Shown here in pieces: positions 21,224-31,783 of a DNA stretch of 64,000 nucleotides; the stretch's first letter is position 1, and the number at the start of each line of letters is the position of its first letter. The notes under the pieces were generated by a model. The model saw only the letters and a list, made by a program, of their open reading frames with translations. It searched no databases and was not told the origin of the DNA. Source of the stretch: Zantedeschia hybrid cultivar (Eukaryota > Streptophyta > Magnoliopsida > Alismatales > Araceae); NCBI GenBank assembly GCA_030544215.1, contig JARZZO010000003.1:19229879-19293878 (forward strand), written 5' to 3'. The position numbers and the translations under genes were made by a program.

Positions 21224-23700
21224 TGTAGGATTTTGCCTATGGCTGCGAGTTTTGGGTGGGTGAAGACGAAGGTGCATATCTCGTACCCCATTTGACTACA
21301 AGAATCCTCATTTTGCACGCTTGCGAGGCTCTCACATGCGGTATGCCGGAGCTGTCCTAATGAGTTCCCGTGTCTTGCCTTATGTGTTCGCGGTTATTGA
21401 GAGAAGTTAACCGCCGTCTCGTATATACCAAGCGACACATCGCTTCGGCTTGCTATATGCATATGCTCCATCCGAGCTTATCTGGGTCCCGATGACCCTC
21501 AATTTTGGTACTTAGACACCTCAAGATACGCCTAGGAAGTATTGTTTTCATAATTTTTCGACTCTCCGGATGTATTTGAAAACGTTCAACCCCTTTGGTG
21601 AGGACACCTGCGCGCGGATCCGGTTCGACCTGACCCGCGTTTACAGACGGAGGAGGACGTCAGTGGCGATTCCGACGTCTTTGTGGCTCAACGATGGCCT
21701 ATTTGATGATTCATGGTGTTTACATGCTTGAGGAGCATATGGATCTTATGTACAGCCCATTATGAGGCGTTATGAGGCCCCCTTATTTGTTTTTAATTTT
21801 TCTGCATTTATCTACACGAATTTCATGTATTTATCAAGAGTCAGGGTCATTGTAGTCTTTTGATTCATTAGGGCATCATTAGCGTTTTCTTCTATTTAAA
21901 GCACTGTAGCCTCTCAAAGGAGACATTGATTGATTGAGAAAGAAAAGAAAATTTCGCAGCCGCTTTGTGCATGTGCGACTAGGGCGTGGAGCCCCCTCCC
22001 CTTCCTTTGTCTTCTTCCTCATCTCTCTCTCCCTTCCTCCCTGTTTTCTCTCTCTCGCGTGGGTCGGCGAACGAAGAATCCGCCTCCATTGAAGCCCTCC
22101 CAAGCGGCCCCCACGAAGACGCATCCCCCTTGGGCATCGTCACCCGTGCCTGGGGTGAAGCCTCCCAGCGCATCATGCGCTTTCCCGCCGGCGCTTGGGC
22201 CACGTGTCGCCCCGCCCCTGCGTTTGTAGCCGCGGCCTCGTCACTCGCTCCGCCTCTCTCCCGCCTGTTTTCTCTTCTACGCGGGCCCCCCCGAGCGAAC
22301 TCCACGCGGCATTCGGGTGGACTTTGAGCCGCCTTTCCCCCACCGCTCAAACCTACACGCGAAAACACCTCGCACCACTGGTACTACGCGGCGAACCCAC
22401 GACTTTCGCGCCGTTGGGCCTCGTCGCCCGTGCCCCCCCATGGGTTGGGGCGCCCGCCTAGCCGCGGCTTCAGCGCTGCACCATCCGTCCCACTCGCTGT
22501 TGCCGCACCCGAGGCGCTCCATCGTGGCCTGCGTGCCCCACGCCCTGACAAAGCTTGGCCATTGTCCTTCGTCGTTTGTGCTCCTGCACGAACAGTCAAT
22601 GCCGCCCTTCCCCAACTCGGCCACGCTCGTGCGATACCCGCCTAGCCGCCGTATCTGTGGGCCGCTCAAACGTCACAAGGTGCTGGTCCGCTCGGCCTTG
22701 TGTTAGCCGGGACACTGCGCTCTGCACCCCCGTGCCTGATCCGTTCCAGCTCCCGCATGAGGTACAGGGAAGGTCCCAGTCGACCTGCGAGAACCAGGCA
22801 ATCCCCTGTAGTTGAGCAGGGGTCGACAAGGACCTACTGGGCAATTCGTGGATCCTTCCTCACGTGGCATAACCCCACTCGACGGTGGATCAGTTAGTAT
22901 TGATTCGGTCCCTCCCTACGTCAATCTGTCGTTTATTATGTGATTGTGTTTGCTCCTGTGCTCGAGTATTATGATTCCTAGCTACTTATTTAATTATCGT
23001 TGTCGGATTGCGAGTTTGAGTGGTCCGTCCCGTAGCACTATTTGAGCACAATTGATTGCATTGTTGTTGCCCTAGTTATTTGGCAGTTCTCACTACCAAC
23101 GGTCCTATTTATTTTATTACTGTGAGCGGACGATTTCCCGAGCTTACGTGCAACTGCATTACGTAGTTACTCTCATGGAAACGTAGAAGTTGATGATTAG
23201 TGGCTATTTTCTTGTGGCAGTCATGTTGATCTCGATTCGTGACATGGGTTCGGAGTCGTTTCGGTAGTCGTCCCGCATCACCCTTTGATTATGGGAATCC
23301 TGTTGGCCTTCATGACTTGAAGGTTTTCCGAGAGTTGATGTCGCTCGAATCTTTCGACGTTTATTCGAATTATGGGGTATCTCTTGGCTTTCATGACATG
23401 GAGACTCCTTAAGAATATACGAACGAGTCGTTTGATTCTTCCGGCATTTGTTCTATCTTGGGGTATCAGTACTTTATCTCGGCATTTTCAGGAGCTCCAC
23501 ACGAAGTGTTCTGGACTGACCTAATATCTGGTGTATAGCAATTTGACTTTGTCATATAACTTTATTAGGACTTGGTCGACTTTTGTATTTCGAGACTTTT
23601 ATTGCAGCTCTCTGGTGCTGATTTTCTCTCTCTATCTTCTTGCAGCTTGCTGTCTTTGTCCTCATGGCCCGTACGGGAGTTCCTCCCATGGCGGGACACA
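21224..23700 (+). mobile_element. LTR-like and leader sequence of a plus-strand retroelement
   Basis: Possible LTR start TGTAGGATTTTGCC at 21224, a TATA-like TATTTAAAG at about 21892, and then a long pyrimidine-rich, GC-rich leader (22000-22800) as in gypsy LTR R/U5 regions. At 23640-23700 a CTTCTTGCAG acceptor-like site precedes ATGGCCCGTACGGGAG, which opens a short frame closed by TAG after about 19 codons, perhaps a gag start. LTR boundaries and the primer-binding site are not resolved, and no second LTR is visible. The long GC-rich open frames on both strands at 22.0-22.8 kb look like composition artefacts. Confidence 0.35.
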
Positions 23701-24270
23701 GAGAGGACGATATTCCAGTCTAGCCAATTGTCGAGTAACCTTTCGCCAAAGCAGGCCGAGATTGAAACTATCGAGGTAACTAATGCAGCTCGGGTTGCAG
23801 AGACTCCTGCGCTCCAATATCAGAAGGATATTGTCCTTTCTAGTATCGCGGACGAGGAACCGCAGATTGCCGCTCTGCATCTGCAGGCACATTCTTGAAG
23901 CTTTGTTGGAGGGAGAACTCTTATTTTGTGGCAACCATCGATCATCGCTTCGACTAGCACTTCGGAAATGGAGCCGAATTTCTTCAAAGGCTTGAAGTTT
24001 TCCATTTGCTAGTAGACGGTCTATCACAGTCTCTGGCGGGACATAGTTCTTCCTTAGGCTAGAGTTGATCTGATATTTCTCTATTGTAGTTTTTATTGCC
24101 TCCCCTTTTGTCGAAGAACTTGAGCTACTCCGTGAGTTTGTCTCGAGCTCTGCCATTGCTTCAGTATATTACAAATGTTCTTATGAAGATCAATGCTAAG
24201 TTTGAGTGGTATGAACTCTTTGTTATATGTTACATATATCTTTTTTTTTTTTATAATTAATACCAGCGTC
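23701..24270. other. Junction between opposed retroelement pieces
   Basis: Unassigned retroelement-like sequence. A 164-codon minus-strand frame covers 24156-23662, rich in Ser and Arg with no recognised domain. Because it overlaps the plus-strand leader I do not call it a gene. Confidence 0.3.
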
Positions 24271-24274
24271 TTTT

Positions 24275-24512
24275 CAGATTTTTGCTAGTATTAGCCCCCT
24301 CTTATTTTTTGTCTGTGCGTCCTTGCGGATTTTCACACAGCGGGGTTACCCGATTTTGCCTAAAGTGCCATTTCGAATTTTCACCATAACTGGGTGTAAG
24401 ACTTTTTTACCCTTAACCGATCCTTCTGAAGGCAGGATCAATTAAGTCCGTCGGGGCACCTCGTTTTTAAACCTCATTTTTTTTCTTTTTTTTTTTGTTC
24501 GATAGGGAATTA
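24275..24512 (-). repeat. Direct repeat D1, 3' region of gypsy element
   Basis: The stretch with TTTTCACACAGCGGGGTT, CGATTTTGCCTAAAG and CGGGGCACCTCGTTTTTAA, ending in a long T run, is repeated about 2 kb away at 26278-26512 in the same orientation. The two copies bracket the tandem arrays. On the element's own (minus) strand each repeat begins with an A-rich run. Confidence 0.6.
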
Positions 24513-24662
24513 TGGTTTCCCTGAGGGTCGGAATGATTAAGTAGTGGAATTTTGGTGGGACTTGTGTGTTTTTTGCCTACTTTAGGAAAAAGGTTCCAAG
24601 CAATCATGGAATTTGTGTTTGCGGTAGCTCATGGGGGACAAAAATTTTGGGATATCTTGGCT

Positions 24663-25515
24663 CTCGGGGCCGATAGGAGTCTACTTTGTGGTAGGGAAAT
24701 AGAGGCTCCTCTGAAGGCCGATAAGAAAATTCTGGTGGTAGGTGGGGGATTGAGGCTTTCCAAAGACTGATAAGGAATTTTTTGGTAGGGAATTGAGGCT
24801 TCTTTGAAAACCGATAAAGAATTTTCTGACAGGGAACTAAGGCTTCCTTAGGAACCGATAAGGAATTATCTAGTAGGGAACTGAGGCTTCCCTGAGAATC
24901 AATAAGGAATTATCTGGTAGGGAACTGAGGCATCCCTAGGAACCGATAAGGAAGTATCTGGTAGGGAACTGAGACTTTCCTGGGAATCGATAAGGTTGTA
25001 TTTAGTTGGGAACTGAGACTTTCCTAAGAACCGATAAGGAAGTATCTGGTAGGGAACTGAGGCTTCTCTAGGAACCGATAATGAATTTTCTAGTAGGGAA
25101 CTGAGGTTTTCCTGAGAACTGATAAGGAATTATATGGTAGGGAACTGAGGTTTCCTTGGGAACCGATAAGGAATTGAGGCTTCACTGGGAACCGATAAGG
25201 AATTATTTGGTAGAGAACTGAGGTTTTCCTGAGAATCGATAAGGAATTATCTGGTAGGGAACTGAGGTTTCTCTTGGAACCGATAAGGAATTATCTGGTA
25301 GGAAACTGAGGCTTCCCTGGGAACCGATAAGGAAGTATCTGGTAGGAAACTGAGGCTTTCCTGGGAATTGATAAGGAAGTATCTGGTAGGGAACTGAGGC
25401 TTCTCTGGGAACCGATAAAGAATTATCTGGTAGGAAACTGAGGCTTCCCTGGGAACCGATAAGGAATTATCTAGTAGGGAATTGAGGCTTCCCTGAGAAC
25501 CGATAAGGAATTATC
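24663..25515 (-). repeat. Tandem array of about 20 units, 44-bp period
   Basis: Units of the form AACCGATAAGGAATTATCTG followed by GTAGGGAACTGAGGCTTCCC and TGGG recur about every 44 bp, with one shortened unit near 25165-25190. Divergence between units is modest. The array lies downstream of the minus-strand gag remnant, the position where Tat/Ogre-type gypsy elements carry variable tandem repeats in their 3' untranslated region. Confidence 0.85.
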
Positions 25516-25544
25516 TTGAGTTTCCGAAAAAATAGGGCTCTAAG

Positions 25545-25845
25545 TAGCCATGAATTTTGGGATACAACGGCTCCCAGAGACTGAGGATTTTGGGATACTA
25601 CGCCTCCTGGGGGCTTAAGGATTTTGGGATACTACGCCTCCCGGGGGCTCAAGATAATTTTGGTTGAATTTTAGGATACAACGTCTTCCGGAGGCTCAAA
25701 ATAATTTTGGTTGAATTTTGGGATATAACGCCTCCCGGAGGCTTAAGATAATTTTGGTCGAATTTTGAGATACAACGCTTCCCGGGCGTGCAAAGTAATT
25801 TTGGTTGAATTTTGGGATACAACTCCTTCCAAGGGCACAAGGATT
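25545..25845 (-). repeat. Second tandem array, units about 40-57 bp
   Basis: Units built on TTTTGGGATACAACGCCTCC and CGGGGGCTCAAG, with or without an extra AATTTTGGTTGAA block, occur about six times in a row. The array adjoins the 44-bp array, so the element's 3' region has two unrelated tandem families side by side. Confidence 0.75.
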
Positions 25846-26277
25846 TTGATGTTTCGGTATGAATTGTTGACAGATTTTTCCGGTGGGACCAATAATTTTA
25901 GCCAAGAGGGTGAATTGCTCTTCTTGGCCATATCAAGTGAGAAATCGAGATTCCCACTTCCTTATCGAGTCGGGAGGACATCATCGTTGTCGTCTCGGTC
26001 GTAGTCCTTGATGGAATAATTTTTGTGCCACTTATCTAATGTAAAGTGACACCAAAGATTTTCTCGTCATTAACGACTTTGATATCATTCCTGGATAAGG
26101 ATGTGGGAAAATTCAACCCTGCCTGAGACAGACTAAGAGAGTTCTCCCTCCCACTGGGGTATGGTTATACGTGTATGTGCATATTTTTGAACACACTTAG
26201 TACGAATGGCTTTTGCGAGTCATACCACAGCGAGTTGCTGGATGATGATGATTTTCTTTTTTTTTTAACTAACATCG
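25846..26277. other. Spacer between arrays and repeat D2
   Basis: Retroelement 3' untranslated sequence with no recognised coding or structural feature. Confidence 0.35.
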
Positions 26278-26512
26278 GCCTCCTTGCGGGTTTTCACCAA
26301 AGTTTGCCCCTTCTTATTTTTGCTTGTGCAACCTCGCATGTTTTCACACAGCAGGGTTTGCTCATTTTTGCCTGAGGCACAATTTCAGATTTTCACCTTA
26401 GCCGATTTTTGGAATTTTTCGCCCTTAATTGACCCCTCACAAGAGTGGGACCAATCAAGTCTGTCGGGGCACCTCGTTTTTAAGCTCTTTTTTTTTTTTT
26501 TTTTTTTTTTTC
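26278..26512 (-). repeat. Direct repeat D2, 3' region of gypsy element
   Basis: Second copy of the 24275-24512 repeat, recognised by TTTTCACACAGCAGGGTT, TTTTTGCCTGAGGCACAATT and CGGGGCACCTCGTTTTTAA before a run of more than 20 T. The copies differ by many substitutions and small indels, so the duplication is old. Confidence 0.6.
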
Positions 26513-27581
26513 TAATACATGTATTGGATCCTATGGCGCTGGGGCCACTTATTGCTGTTGACGCTCGGAGACTTCATGCGTCGAAGCGCAGCACAACTTC
26601 ATATGACGACCATTTAGTAAAGGAAAGGCCATGTTCCCTTGGACTCAGGTGAGATGCATATGATCTTGTCATTTATGGTGTCCTCCCTAACTTAGAGTTG
26701 CATCGAGATCATACTGCAAGATATTGACTGGAATTGTATTTCGAGCTTTTCGAGTATTAGGTCTTCTCCCCAGAATATGCTGGCATCATTTGAAACTGAG
26801 AGATAATCCTCTTTTGCCCTTTGCGTATGCTCACGAAGATGTAGCAGCCAGACCTTTAATTGAGCTCACCTCTTTAATTCTTCCTATGGGATTCATCTAT
26901 CTAAGGAAACACCTTTTGTCGGCTGCCCTAGTTAATATTCTTCCAGCTTCATCAACGATATTTGGAGCCTTTGTAGAGGCGTGACTTCATCTTTGGCTAT
27001 AGTTGAGGAACTAGCCAAGGCTTCATGTCTCTTCAACTTTCTCTTTTTATTTTTCCTATTGTTCTTTTCTTGTTTCTTCTTCTTTGCCGTCTCTTTGATG
27101 AAGCGGGGCTGAGGTTTCACCCTTAGAGGTAGGGCACTCCTGACTATTGTCTTGTTCTTTTTATCTTTTGCCTCTGTCAGTTTGGTCGGCGTTGACCTCT
27201 TCTTTTGAATCTTAGTCTATTGCTGTTCTAGCTGGTTGCGGTCGAAAGTTACTTTAGTAGTTTGTTTGACCACTATATATGGCAACATTTGGTATTCACC
27301 CATTGTATTCTTTTCTTTTCTTTTAGAGGAATTGTTTTTTGCTGCTTCCTCCAGAGCTCTCTGTTGTTGTCCAAGGGTATATCTTCCCATACTTTTTGCA
27401 ATTGTTGCTATGGTGTTGATGGTTGCTTTGGGTCGAGTAGTGGGCGGCCTATCCAAGGCTATTCCTTTATATTGATAGCGAGGGACTTCTTTAGGTTGAT
27501 GCCTGCACATTCCATCAAGTGGAGTTTTTTTTTTTTTTTTGAATTTTTTTTTTGCCTCAAAAAAGATTCTGCAAATTACGT
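26513..27581 (-). other. Retroelement sequence downstream of gag
   Basis: On the minus strand this follows the gag remnant, where protease and reverse transcriptase would be expected. I find no DTG/DSG protease, YVDD or integrase motif. Two lysine-rich minus-strand frames (27120-26932 and 27585-27217) are present but not recognisable. The element therefore appears to lack pol. Confidence 0.4.
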
Positions 27582-28190
27582 TCACTGTGTAATTGTATGT
27601 GGCTGTGGGGGATTCATCAGATACTTTTCCATATTTATATTTCCTTTTTGAATCAACTTTTTCACTTCATCTTTGAACATGAAGCAACGTTCAATTGGAT
27701 GGGTGATGAAGCGATGGTATGGGTAGTAGTTGGGTATATCTGTCTGATGCATTTCTTCTTCCTTTTTCAGCTTGGGCAGAACAATTACTTTTCTACTCAT
27801 ACATAACTCGAAGAGTTCTTGGGTCTTTTCCTTCGGGAAGGAGTATGGTCTCTTGAGTCTTTTTGTCAGGGATTCAGTGTTTTTAAAGCTTATCCCTGTT
27901 TCTACACCGGCAACTTGTTTCCTCCGAGAACCTTGTCTAGCTGCAAAGGTGGCCTCGGGAGTATTGTCATGACTTTCACAACATTTCCATTTTAACACCA
28001 TTCCCTCTCGGTGTTGGACTTTTGGTGCTTCATTTAAGTTTATGACAAGTTTATCCTTCTTCTTTAAAGGACGAATGCATTCTGGTCCTGACTCTTCACA
28101 AGATAAGGGCCTGTTAACTTTGTCCATTGTCAGGACTTCTGTCCACTGTCTCGTAAGGCCTTCCATTACCTGAGTGAGTTCATACTGCAT
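27582..28190 (-). pseudogene. gypsy gag C-terminal module, second copy
   Basis: A 202-codon minus-strand frame. Its last third has the pattern of Tat/Retand-type gypsy gag: RPYSFPKEKTQELFELCM, VIVLPKLK, NYYPYHRFITHPIERCF, then a DEVKKLIQKG segment and PPQPH near the end. A homologous module occurs at 28513-29271 with the same order of blocks. The first part (PECIRPLKKKDKLVINLNEA) is lysine-rich. It is in a different frame from the upstream gag part and cannot be read through from it. It is a decayed product of a non-autonomous LTR retrotransposon. Confidence 0.6.
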
Positions 28191-28207
28191 TGTTTTAGCG
28201 TCACCAT

Positions 28208-28520
28208 TTCAGTGCTGCCATAACAGACCCCTCTAGAGTGGGGGTTACTGGAGTGTATGATGGAGTTATCTTCTGCTCCAATGAGATTTGTTGGTGGGAG
28301 AGCTGTGCCAGACTCATTTGAATCTCCTCTAGTGTTGCCATGATAGATCTTTCTAGAGCGGTGGTCGCTAGAAGGTATGATGGTATCGCCTCTCACTTCG
28401 GTGAAGCTTGCCGATGGGAGAGCCGTGATATACTCATCTGAATCTCCTCGAGTGCTGCCACGATAGACCCTTTTGGAGTGGGGGTCGCTGGAGGGTATAA
28501 TGGTATCACTTCTTACTCCG
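28208..28520 (-). repeat. 120-bp tandem repeats inside the gag region
   Basis: GTGCTGCCATAACAGA (28212), GTGTTGCCATGATAGA (28331) and GTGCTGCCACGATAGA (28451) start three successive units of about 120 bp. The units share GAGTGGGGGTCGCTGGAG-like and GGGAGAGC-like blocks. They lie between the two copies of the gag C-terminal module. Confidence 0.7.
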
Positions 28521-29271
28521 GAGGGGCATCAATGTTATCGTTTGTAGGTTCTTCTTCTGAGGAGTTTTCATCAATGTGGACGACATTTGCTGCAAATGTC
28601 TGTCTGGGCATTCGATGTGGCTGAGGTGGGTCTACCATGTATTTTCCTATCTCTACGGCCCCTTCTCGGATGAGCATTTCAATTTCCCCTTTGCAGATAT
28701 AGCAATCCCCTATTACATGTCCTAACATGCGTTGGTACATGCAATAGTTGAGTTCATTTATTTTACCAACTTCTGTTGGCCTTTTTGGTTTAGGTAGTAT
28801 CAAGATATTTATCCGCATGCAGGCATCAAACAACTCTCTTGTATGCTCTCTGGTGAAAGAGTAAGGCATCTTCCTCCTCTCATTGAGGGTGGCATATGAT
28901 CCCCTTTTATTGGATGTCGAGGCATTTGCATTACTCTTACCCTTTGTGTTTTCTATAGCCAAGGCAAAGTCTAGAACATTGACCTCTTCTGTATCTATAC
29001 TCTGCTTCTTTGGGACTTTCCCCTCAATGGAGGCAATGGTTGTATGGTCTGCAAAGAATATTTCGACCTTTGTCATAATGTTATTTAGCTGATCAAGGTC
29101 CTTAACATTTGCGCCAATCAGCTTTTCACTTATCTCAGGATTTAAGCCCTTTTTGCACAATCGCACTGCATCTTTGTGGGCCGGCGGATTGTCACATTTC
29201 ATGTAGAGGTTCTGCCATTTTTTGATGTAGTATGTGGCGGGTTTATTCCTGCATTGTTTTAGCGTCACCAT
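28513..29271 (-). pseudogene. gypsy gag middle and C-terminal module, first copy
   Basis: A 252-codon minus-strand frame continuing the capsid part at 29787-29377 in the same frame. It begins with the capsid-type stretch VTLKQCRNKPATYYIKKWQN and GLNPEISEKL, then a linker, then MPYSFTREHTRELFDACM, ILILPKPKRP, NYCMYQRMLGHVIGDCY and PPQPHRMPRQ. The last blocks are homologous to those at 27582-28190. The His/Cys positions of the YxxYHR...HPIxxCF pattern are less well kept here than in the other copy. It is part of a broken gag. Confidence 0.65.
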
Positions 29272-29295
29272 TTCAGTGATGGTGACCTTTTGCTC

Positions 29296-29787
29296 TTACA
29301 CCTTGAAGCGGTCGATGAACTTTTTCTATATTACCTCCTAGCTGCTGATGGGGTTGGACTTCAACTTTGCATACCATTAGAATGCAGTGCCTGTGAGGGA
29401 GGTAGAAAAGAATCTCAGAAAACAGGCCTCATCAGTAGCTAGCTCTCCTAAGTCACTTATATAATGGGCAGTATGTTCTTGGGCCGATCCTTCCTTGTCA
29501 TACCTGGTGAACTTGGGACACTTCTTGTGATCTGGCGGGAGCTTCTTGAACATATGACGTATTGGGAATGACACTTTGTATAAATCGAATGTGCTTATTA
29601 TGTCGTCTTGTTCTGCCATTTTAGCTTCAACAATTTGTTCGATAAGATGCTTCTGCAATGCTGTAGCATCATCCACAGAAATATAAGATTGCTGAGCATC
29701 ATGATTGGGCTTCTCAACCTGATCTTCTTGTATCTCATCAGAGTTGAAGTTGACGTCTACAGCTTGCGGTCTTACCACTACTGGCAT
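29296..29787 (-). pseudogene. gypsy gag capsid N-terminal part, with four nonsense codons
   Basis: The minus-strand frame from 29787 carries the start of a gypsy-type retrotransposon capsid (PKFTRYDKEGSAQEHTAHYI, ATDEACFLRFFSTSLTGTAF). It is closed by TAA at 29379-29377. The same frame continues with recognisable capsid residues but meets TAG at 29340-29338, TAG at 29328-29326 and TAA at 29298-29296. It then reopens into the frame starting at 29271. The copy is therefore non-functional. Plant capsid homology is clear although the subfamily is inferred. Confidence 0.7.
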
Positions 29788-31188
29788 AGGTACTGCCCTT
29801 AGAGGTGGTGCATTTATTGGGAGGACTTGAGCTATCCTTTGCTACTCCTCCATCTTTTGTATTAGGCCATAGAGCAAGACCCTGAGTTGTTGACTTTCTT
29901 GTCTCATCTCCTCTATGGTCTGAGGCTGTATTTGATGTTGGAGTTGTTCTAGAGCGGCCTCGATACTTGGGGCATTTGCCCGCCTTCATTAGCTCCTCCG
30001 ATAGCATTACCACTGCTAATTTGGGGTGGCTCTGCCCCGTGGCTTCCTCGATTTAGCAGGCGCATAGTCTGCTCCATTTGATGGGTTATGGGTCCGCCCT
30101 GTTGCATCAGATTGGCGATATCATTTGGGTCTTCCGACAAAGAAAGTTGCCAGTTGGTGGTGCTGGAGGTGTAGCATGTGTAGACCCGTATGCCATTCTC
30201 TATTATTCTAACAATTTTCTTCTTCTTTTGAGTCGATCGGACAAATGCGCCCAATCGCTCGAAAATAGATGTCCGCTGCCGGACTTGCTCCTGTGCCTTA
30301 TACGCACCTTTCCTCTTTTGACCTTGTGGAGAACGAGGCCGAGTAACTGAGTTAGTTGTCTGTCCCTTAGGCTCTGCGAATTGTTGAGGCTGTTGTTTTG
30401 CTAAGGTGACCCTGACGAATTTTACGAGCTTCATCTTTGGTTATCCACATTTTCTTTATACAGAGGCAACTATCTTCCGTTGGATTGCCCCCAATCCGAG
30501 GCATAGATTTGCCCACATTCTGAGGCATAGATTTTCCCCCATTCCGAGGCATGGCTGTTTTGAATTTATATTGTTGCTCTTGCTGGACATGACCCCTTTG
30601 TGTCATTTTCTTCTTTTTGAACGTTGCTCTATCTTGGCAAACCTTCGGTAGAATCCCGAATCGATTCTGGACAAGAACCGTTGGAATATGATGGATCTTG
30701 GGAATGATGGGTTGCCCGCTATCCAGATGAATGTGCAGGTTCCCCACTAATATGATTTTTCCCGTCCTGGACGAGGTTGCGGTTGGAACCTTTTGCTTTT
30801 GCCTCCTGCTGGAAGGGGAGGCTGGGGAGATGCTGATAGTATTGACGGCGAGCACTCGCCTAGGTTGGCCATCATTGTTGCTTCTTCTGGCGCGGGAAGC
30901 GCGTCTCTTCTTCTTCTTTTCCGGAGTAGGCTCTGGAGCCAGGATAACCTCCAGAAACTATGACGATCCAATCACCGCGAGGAAATCTCCGAAGCATGTT
31001 GGTGTGGTTGAATATCCACACCGTGCGTGGGTTGCCACCACAAGTAGGCCATACGTAATCGTTGCCGCCATTGTCGTCTTTTGAGTAGAAACTCGATCAC
31101 CTTATAAGACACGACAAAGTTAGTAGTAGAGTTGTGGTGAGGGCATCACCGAACGGAAAGATGAATGGAAAGAGAGGTCCCACCGGAC
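29788..31188 (-). mobile_element. Leader and N-terminal region of the gypsy element
   Basis: On the minus strand this lies between the primer-binding site and the capsid part. Several Gln/Arg/Pro-rich fragments (30434-29949, 30855-30367) look like a disrupted gag N-terminus. A short MPRNGGKSMPQNVGKSMPRI stretch contains a three-fold repeat of an 8-10-residue unit (about 30555-30490). Confidence 0.4.
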
Positions 31189-31194
31189 GTGCCA
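31177..31194 (-). other. Primer-binding-site-like sequence
   Basis: The minus strand reads TGGCACGTCCGGTGGGAC from 31194 down to 31177. It begins with TGGCAC just after an LTR-like CA end, and resembles the TGGCACGCCCGGTGGGAC sequence found at this place in Tat-like plant gypsy elements. It fixes the 5' end of the minus-strand element here. The exact tRNA is not identified. Confidence 0.5.
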
Positions 31195-31196
31195 TA

Positions 31197-31440
31197 TGTT
31201 TGGAAACTAGCCTAGATCTCTCCTATCGTATTTTTTATATTTTATTTTATTTGGCTTATCTAGAGAAATATAAGTTGGTTTATTTCTTTTGTTTCTTGGA
31301 CTATGAGAGCTTGGGATTAGCCTTCAAAGAGTCTGAGACTTCGGATCAGGCGAAGATCCGAGTATATGACTTCTCTTCATTGACCTCGGTCAGTGTTAAT
31401 TATGTCGAGCAACCATTCAAAAACTCTTGATTAACCGTCC
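31197..31440 (-). mobile_element. 5' LTR remnant of the gypsy element
   Basis: Minus-strand sequence ending ...CTAGTTTCCAAACA next to the primer-binding site. It includes a GGATCTTCGCCTGATCCGAA block with partial palindromy (GGATC/GATCC). No second copy is seen at the left side of the block, so the 3' LTR is missing or unrecognisable. The right-hand limit is set only by the start of the tandem duplication at 31441. Confidence 0.4.
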
Positions 31441-31783
31441 GTTGATGCCCTTGTAACATACAACACTACTAATATACAACCCTTGATTTAACAAAACAAA
31501 TAATGAAGAGCTAGTCTGCCGGTTCTATGGACAAGGAAATAACCAAGTACTGTAAAGCTTTTTTGACTGTTACACCTTTTTATGAAATTAATTTTTTAAA
31601 TATTAATCTTCCGTTGATGCCCTTGTAACATACAACACTACTACTATACAACCCTTGATTTAACAAAACAAATAATGAAGAGCTAGTCTGCCAGTTCTAT
31701 GGACAAGGAAATAACCAAGTACTGTAAAGCTTTTTTGACTGTTACACCTTTTTATGAAATTAATTTTTTAAATATTAATCTTC
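31441..31783 (+). repeat. Near-identical 172-bp tandem duplication
   Basis: GTTGATGCCCTTGTAACATA starts at 31441 and again at 31613. The two units differ at only a few positions that I could see (for example CTAATATAC/CTACTATAC and GCCGGTTC/GCCAGTTC), so the duplication is recent. Its second half (AAATAACCAAGTACTGTAAA, GCTTTTTTGACTG) resembles CTF4 intron 4 near 7890-7915, so it probably marks the start of the pseudogene's intron. Confidence 0.85.

Noticed and set aside
22000..22850. A cluster of open frames of 70-130 codons on both strands
   Set aside because: Strong GC bias in an LTR-leader-like region removes stops. Arg/Pro/Ala-rich products on both strands with no motif are typical of composition artefacts.
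24663..25845. Regular repeats that might be taken for a CRISPR array or a protein repeat gene
   Set aside because: Units are contiguous, diverged and without unique spacers, in a plant retroelement. The YPKIQPKL-like peptides on the minus strand are translations of the tandem DNA.
27217..27585. A lysine-rich 122-codon minus-strand frame as a possible pol fragment
   Set aside because: No protease, reverse transcriptase, RNase H or integrase motif is present. The lysines come from an A-rich run.
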